From positions 1-8,930 of the forward strand of contig VBAY01000024.1 of assembly GCA_005883085.1 (NCBI GenBank): DNA of 8,930 nucleotides. The letters are read 5' to 3'. The notes beneath the pieces are model-generated. The model saw only the letters and a list, made by a program, of their open reading frames with translations. It made no database searches and was not told the DNA's origin. A program made the position numbers and the translations under genes. Source of the stretch: Candidatus Bathyarchaeota archaeon. Its GTDB lineage: Archaea; Thermoproteota; Bathyarchaeia; 40CM-2-53-6. Of the stretch, positions 6,332 to 8,930 are shown one piece after another. Positions within the stretch are counted from its first letter, which is position 1. Every line of letters starts with the position of its first letter.

Positions 6332-6624
6332 GGTCCGCGCCATCGACCGAATAATAAGAGTGAATCCTTGATGACAGGCGGTCTTTACTCGTTCAGAAAG
6401 GCCTCATGTTCGCCCCTGACCTTCAAGAGACGAGCCTCTTGAGTCGGAATCCTATGCGCATTCCGGTGCTTGGAACAAGGGCTGTAATCTGAGATAACGC
6501 TAGGTCGCTCTGTAAGGTCATTCTTCGACTCCCCAAATTCCACCGCATAGATGCGGACCTTGCAACCGCAATTGTATATTTCAATCTCTAAGAATGATCA
6601 CCTCGCTTCGAATCTATCGGTTCA
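6332..6624. other. Convergent intergenic region with several hairpins
   Basis: This 293-base gap separates the stops of a plus and a minus gene. It holds TCAAGAG/CTCTTGA (6423-6429 with 6436-6442, 6-base loop), CGGAAT/ATTCCG (6445-6450 with 6460-6465), and a composite fold at 6511-6564. A TATA-like TGTATATTTC sits at 6574-6583. A 53-codon minus-strand frame (6423-6584) exists but is not convincing. The gap may hold terminators or a small structured RNA. Confidence 0.6.
6511..6564. other. Putative structured RNA element (nested stems)
   Basis: TGTAAGGTC (6511-6519) pairs with GACCTTGCA (6556-6564): nine pairs, one of them G-U. Inside the loop, CCGCA TAGA TGCGG (6543-6556) forms a hairpin directly beside the outer 3' strand; the two share base 6556. 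No matching RNA family comes to mind, and the transcribed strand is unknown. Confidence 0.35.
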
Positions 6625-6951
6625 TCAGGTTTTCACGTAGTGGGCGACGAGGCCGATCAGCCCCCCGATGAAGACCAGTATGCCGCCGAGGCTTCCAACG
6701 AATAAGCCGAGTATTAGAAGGATGAGGCTCCATGCAGGATTGACCACTTCCCTTGATCCCACTAGTGCCAATATTCCTACGAGGACTCCTACGACTATCC
6801 CTGTGAAACTTCCTAATCGGGCCAAGTTGGTACCGAAATCCATTGGAGCTCTCACGTCAACAGCCTGTAGTATTCCTCCGACCAAGAGAACAATGCCTCC
6901 GATCAGGACTAGGAATTTCGCTAGCGTAAGCAACGGTACTTGCGATGCCAT
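6625..6951 (-). CDS. Small glycine-rich multi-pass membrane protein
   Basis: Family not recognised. The 108 residues are nearly all hydrophobic. Segment 1 spans about 10-31 (LAKFLVLIGGIVLLVGGILQ) and segment 2 about 48-66 (GSFTGIVVGVLVGILALVGS). A long final stretch at about 73-104 (LILLILGLFVGSLGGILVFI and on) is long enough for two short helices with a Gly-Ser turn. Repeated Gly-Gly and small-xxx-small patterns suggest tight helix packing. It ends in His-Tyr-Val-Lys-Thr. Start is ATG at 6951, with a TATA-like ACTAAATATC at 6981-6990 about 35 bases upstream and no good ribosome site, which fits a short-leader transcript. It stands alone between convergent hairpins and the end of the duplicated membrane protein gene. 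Role unknown. Confidence 0.75.
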   Translation of the reverse strand: MASQVPLLTLAKFLVLIGGIVLLVGGILQAVDVRAPMDFGTNLARLGSFTGIVVGVLVGILALVGSREVVNPAWSLILLILGLFVGSLGGILVFIGGLIGLVAHYVKT

Positions 6952-6980
6952 TTTCCAACTGTTAAGACAATGGCGATCGG

Positions 6981-6990
6981 GATATTTAGT
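6981..6990 (-). promoter_or_regulatory. Putative TATA box for the small membrane protein
   Basis: Minus-strand ACTAAATATC lies about 35 bases ahead of the ATG at 6951. It is A/T-rich against a G+C-balanced background and predicts a leader of about 8-10 bases. Confidence 0.4.
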
Positions 6991-7121
6991 TCAAGAGTTT
7001 GAACATGAGAGTGCTGTCCCACACGACTCTCCATATCGCGCCTTCATAAGATTCTCGTCTTTGGGCATATCTGTGGCGCTCAAATCTAATTTCCTGGCAT
7101 CAGAAAATCTTCCAGATTACA

Positions 7122-7943
7122 TCACTCTTGTTTTTTAGATGAAAAGTAGAGGTAAGCGGATCCGACCGCTACGAAAGCGTAGATGAAAACCCATACGCCC
7201 GTTACTAGCGCGCCGGGGCTTTGGATTGATATCACGTCCCAGTGAATTCCGACAGCCAAAAGTGCGAGGCTTGGAAAGATCACGTCCAGCGGCAACAGAA
7301 CCCTGATCCTACCAACGTCAGTCTGCAAAGATGCCCATGCAGTCGCCAGACACGTGGCCAAGAACAAGCCGGCGAACATTTGCAGAGTAGGAGTCAATAC
7401 CATCCACGGCCAGAACTCGTGCTGGGCGAGATCGGGCAGCAAGAGCATCATGATGCCGAATATCCCGACAATGACGGTTTGGATCCGGAAGAACCAACGG
7501 GCAATCTTCCAAGGTCGAACAGAGCCCAATCTATCCTGAGGCTTCCGAGGCCAACCATGTCGGTTCAACAGATAGAAGTTCCCCATACTTGCGACGAGGA
7601 AATATCCTGTCCAAGTGGAGATGACGTATCCGCCACTCTGTGATATTGCGAGGACGATCGAGACAATCGATGTGATTCCAAAAAAAGTTCCTCCGACCAG
7701 CACGAGAATCTTCGCTCTCTGCCAGATCTTAGCTCTGAGAGCGGACCAGCAGCCAAACGCAATCGCTAGGAATATCGCGCCGATGAACCGTACCGCCAAC
7801 GCCTTCACAGTCCAAGGCCATAGACCGATCACCAGGCTCGGATAGACAAAGAACAGAACCCCCATTACAAGATTGATTTCTGATAGGAAGAGGAGGAAGA
7901 GCCTCGCATCTCTACCGAGTTCAACAGGACGCTTTGACGACAT
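7122..7943 (-). CDS. Eight-helix membrane protein built from two related four-helix halves
   Basis: Family not recognised. The 273 residues give eight probable membrane helices in two halves, about 11-130 and 146-270, joined by a basic linker (HGWPRKPQDRLGSVRPWK). The halves look like an internal duplication. Each opens with Ala-Arg-x-Phe, then runs through P-S/D-L and a Trp-Pro-Trp at 42-44 and 178-180. Each then has a G-A/L-I/F-F-L-A helix, Ala-x-x-Cys/Leu-x-x-Trp, a charged cytosolic turn and a hydrophobic pair. Polar or charged residues within membranes are few, which argues against an ion-coupled pump. Start is ATG at 7943, 12 bases after the thioesterase stop on the same strand, so the two are very likely one operon. 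Role unknown; the context suggests membrane or lipid matters only weakly. Confidence 0.85.
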   Translation of the reverse strand: MSSKRPVELGRDARLFLLFLSEINLVMGVLFFVYPSLVIGLWPWTVKALAVRFIGAIFLAIAFGCWSALRAKIWQRAKILVLVGGTFFGITSIVSIVLAISQSGGYVISTWTGYFLVASMGNFYLLNRHGWPRKPQDRLGSVRPWKIARWFFRIQTVIVGIFGIMMLLLPDLAQHEFWPWMVLTPTLQMFAGLFLATCLATAWASLQTDVGRIRVLLPLDVIFPSLALLAVGIHWDVISIQSPGALVTGVWVFIYAFVAVGSAYLYFSSKKQE

Positions 7944-7955
7944 GGCAAGGCCAAG

Positions 7956-8375
7956 CTAAGCGGACATTATGAGCCACGTCCCATTGCATTTCGCTATGAT
8001 CTCCTTCTTCACGTTCGTGAGAACTGCCTCGGTGAAAGCGATGCGGCGGCCCCTCTTTGCAATCGTCCCCTCCGCAACCAACCGCCCCTTGACGTGAGGG
8101 CGCATGAAACTCATCTTCAACTCAACCGTAGTCATGTCCTCATCCTCCTTCAGCGTCGACGCCACCGCGATCCCCATCGCGGCATCCGCGATATCCACCA
8201 TAACTCCCCCATGCATCGTCCCGGACAAGTTGTGCAAATGCTCGTCCACGTCCATTTCGAGAACCGCTCTACTCTCTTCTATACTGCGAACTCTAATCCC
8301 CAGCGTCCCGATCGCAGGGCTAGGAGGCTTCCCCTCCTTCCACGCTGAGTAAACCATGTCCCGAACCCCTTTCAT
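7956..8375 (-). CDS. PaaI-family hotdog-fold thioesterase
   Basis: Cytosolic hydrolase that probably cleaves an acyl- or aryl-CoA thioester. The chosen start gives 139 residues, usual for the family. Seen: the hotdog signature NLSGTMHGGVMVDIADAAMG, in which His-Gly-Gly and the following Asp match the catalytic and oxyanion part of the central helix; then strand segments TTVELKMSFMRPHVKG and GRLVAEGTIAKRGRRIAFTE, and a closing CNGTWLIM. The related acyl-CoA thioesterase motif with Asn five to six residues before the His is also present. The ATG at 8375 is preferred because a TATA-like box is centred about 28 bases upstream (leaderless). An in-frame GTG at 8393 adds six residues, and ATG at 8357, preceded by AGGGGT, removes six. 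It is first in a likely operon with the eight-helix membrane protein. Substrate unknown. Confidence 0.9.
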   Translation of the reverse strand: MKGVRDMVYSAWKEGKPPSPAIGTLGIRVRSIEESRAVLEMDVDEHLHNLSGTMHGGVMVDIADAAMGIAVASTLKEDEDMTTVELKMSFMRPHVKGRLVAEGTIAKRGRRIAFTEAVLTNVKKEIIAKCNGTWLIMSA

Positions 8376-8397
8376 GCCCCGCAGCCCAACCACGAGT

Positions 8398-8409
8398 CTA
8401 ATATGAATT
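8398..8409 (-). promoter_or_regulatory. Putative TATA box for the thioesterase operon
   Basis: Minus-strand AATTCATATTAG is centred about 28 bases ahead of the ATG at 8375. This is the spacing for leaderless initiation in archaea. Confidence 0.4.
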
Positions 8410-8430
8410 CAGATGAAACCGTTCAAATTC

Positions 8431-8442
8431 GAAGCTTTATCT
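8431..8442 (+). promoter_or_regulatory. Putative BRE/TATA promoter for the coiled-coil gene
   Basis: A purine-rich GAAG directly precedes CTTTATCT, a BRE plus TATA arrangement. The TATA centre is about 30 bases before the ATG at 8469, so the leader would be only a few bases. It faces away from the thioesterase promoter at 8398-8409. Confidence 0.5.
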
Positions 8443-8468
8443 TCAGATGACAATTCTCAGAGTCAGAG

Positions 8469-8792
8469 ATGTCAGAAAAGAAGAATATGCGAGACGAAGT
8501 GCGCCGCGAGGCTAAGGAAGCCCTCGAGGCCATGCGAAAAGACCTCCAACAATTGAGCAAGGACCTTGTTGCAGCAAGCAAGACACTGAAAACTTCTACA
8601 GAGAAGTTCGTGCAAGACACAGGTCCAAAAGTGTCGGCCGGGCTAGAAGAGACTGTGGAGACTTTCCGTCGGACCATGACCACAATCGACAAGCAGACTA
8701 AGCCTCAGCAGGTGAAGCTTCTCAGAACATACAAGAAGTTCCTTACAAGACAGTTAGACTTCATAGAGAAAAAGCTCAGGGAGACAGAATAG
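8469..8792 (+). CDS. Small charged helical (coiled-coil) protein
   Basis: Family not recognised. All 107 residues look helical: a long Lys/Glu/Arg-rich segment at about 5-48 with heptad-like Leu/Ala/Met spacing (AKEALEAMRKDLQQLSKDL), a break at Thr-Gly-Pro-Lys (51-54), a second helix at 55-76, a short Lys-Pro-Gln break, and a third helix at 82-105 (LLRTYKKFLTRQLDFIEKKL). There are no Cys, no Trp, no signal peptide and no membrane segment. The pattern suggests a cytosolic oligomer, a scaffold or a nucleic-acid- or membrane-surface-associated protein. Start is ATG at 8469, with the promoter-like box at 8431-8442 and no ribosome site. Its 3' end overlaps the transporter fragment on the other strand by 17 bases. 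Confident as a gene, not as to role. Confidence 0.8.
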   Translation: MSEKKNMRDEVRREAKEALEAMRKDLQQLSKDLVAASKTLKTSTEKFVQDTGPKVSAGLEETVETFRRTMTTIDKQTKPQQVKLLRTYKKFLTRQLDFIEKKLRETE

Positions 8793-8930
8793 GCCTTTCT
8801 CCTTTCCCAGGGCTAGACACTTCCCTGGGCTCCGGAGGTGCACGTCCGCGGAGGGGCAAGCGATTCTTCCGTCTAAAGTAGATGTACAATCCCATTCCCA
8901 TAACGACCCAAACAATGCCGAGTTCTCTGC
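8776..8930 (-). CDS. C-terminus of a probable membrane transporter (runs off the window)
   Basis: The frame is open to the window edge and ends at a TGA at 8776-8778, leaving 50 residues. It begins with one hydrophobic segment, ELGIVWVVMGMGLYIYF, followed by RRKNRLP and a Pro/Arg-rich hydrophilic tail. A last membrane helix followed by Arg-Arg-Lys is typical of permease C-termini, amino-acid-permease-like in feel, but the family cannot be fixed from this piece. It converges with the coiled-coil gene and overlaps it by 17 bases (8776-8792). The N-terminal bulk lies beyond base 8930. Confidence 0.6.
   Translation of the reverse strand, partial: RELGIVWVVMGMGLYIYFRRKNRLPLRGRAPPEPREVSSPGKGERPILSP
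8806..8829 (+). terminator. Hairpin after the coiled-coil gene
   Basis: CCCAGGG (8806-8812) and CCCTGGG (8823-8829) form a perfect 7-bp stem with a 10-base loop, 13 bases past the stop of the coiled-coil gene. There is no T-run after it. It also lies within the tail codons of the opposite-strand transporter, so a terminator role is only possible. Confidence 0.35.

Noticed and set aside
6511..6545. tRNA, because of TTCGACTCCCC resembling a T-arm
   Set aside because: The 5' side of the would-be T-stem does not pair with CCCC, and no acceptor or anticodon stem can be drawn.
6668..7138. 156-codon plus-strand frame
   Set aside because: Antisense to the glycine-rich membrane protein; Pro/Thr/Arg-rich as expected for the complement of Gly/Val/Leu-rich codons.
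7242..7643. 133-codon plus-strand frame
   Set aside because: Gln/Arg/Pro-rich antisense shadow of the eight-helix membrane protein.

Overview
The window looks like a piece of an archaeal chromosome, roughly half G+C. Three things point that way. The methylmalonyl-CoA mutase catalytic chain has no fused B12 domain. Several genes have a TATA-like box about 25-30 bases ahead of the first codon and almost no leader. TTG start codons are frequent. A Thermoproteota lineage is my guess, but the sequence alone does not settle it. No rRNA, tRNA, insertion sequence, CRISPR array or prophage was seen.

Layout. Bases 1-2060 (+): the C-terminal half of a MeaB/ArgK-type GTPase chaperone, overlapped by the catalytic subunit of a B12-dependent methylmalonyl-CoA mutase. 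These two work together: MeaB protects and reloads the mutase, which interconverts methylmalonyl-CoA and succinyl-CoA. The B12-binding small subunit is not in the window. Bases 2061-2588 hold no convincing gene but carry a diverged tandem duplication of about 240 bp with four copies of a shared core. Bases 2589-5628 (-): a small hypothetical protein, a two-domain GNAT acetyltransferase, a PhnP-like metallo-beta-lactamase-fold hydrolase, and a four-helix membrane protein whose tail looks like a decayed zinc ribbon.

Bases 5981-6331 (+): a small two-helix membrane protein. Bases 6332-6624: a gene-poor convergent gap with several hairpins. Bases 6625-8375 (-): a small glycine-rich membrane protein, an eight-helix membrane protein made of two related halves, and a PaaI-like hotdog thioesterase that shares a transcription unit with the eight-helix protein. 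Bases 8469-8792 (+): a charged helical coiled-coil protein divergent from the thioesterase. Bases 8776-8930 (-): the C-terminus of a probable transporter running off the window.

Apart from the mutase unit, this is ordinary archaeal housekeeping and accessory content. I did not find a convincing new defence or mobile system. The most unusual material is the 2086-2537 repeat region, the structured gap near 6420-6570, the degenerate zinc-ribbon tail and the duplicated membrane protein.
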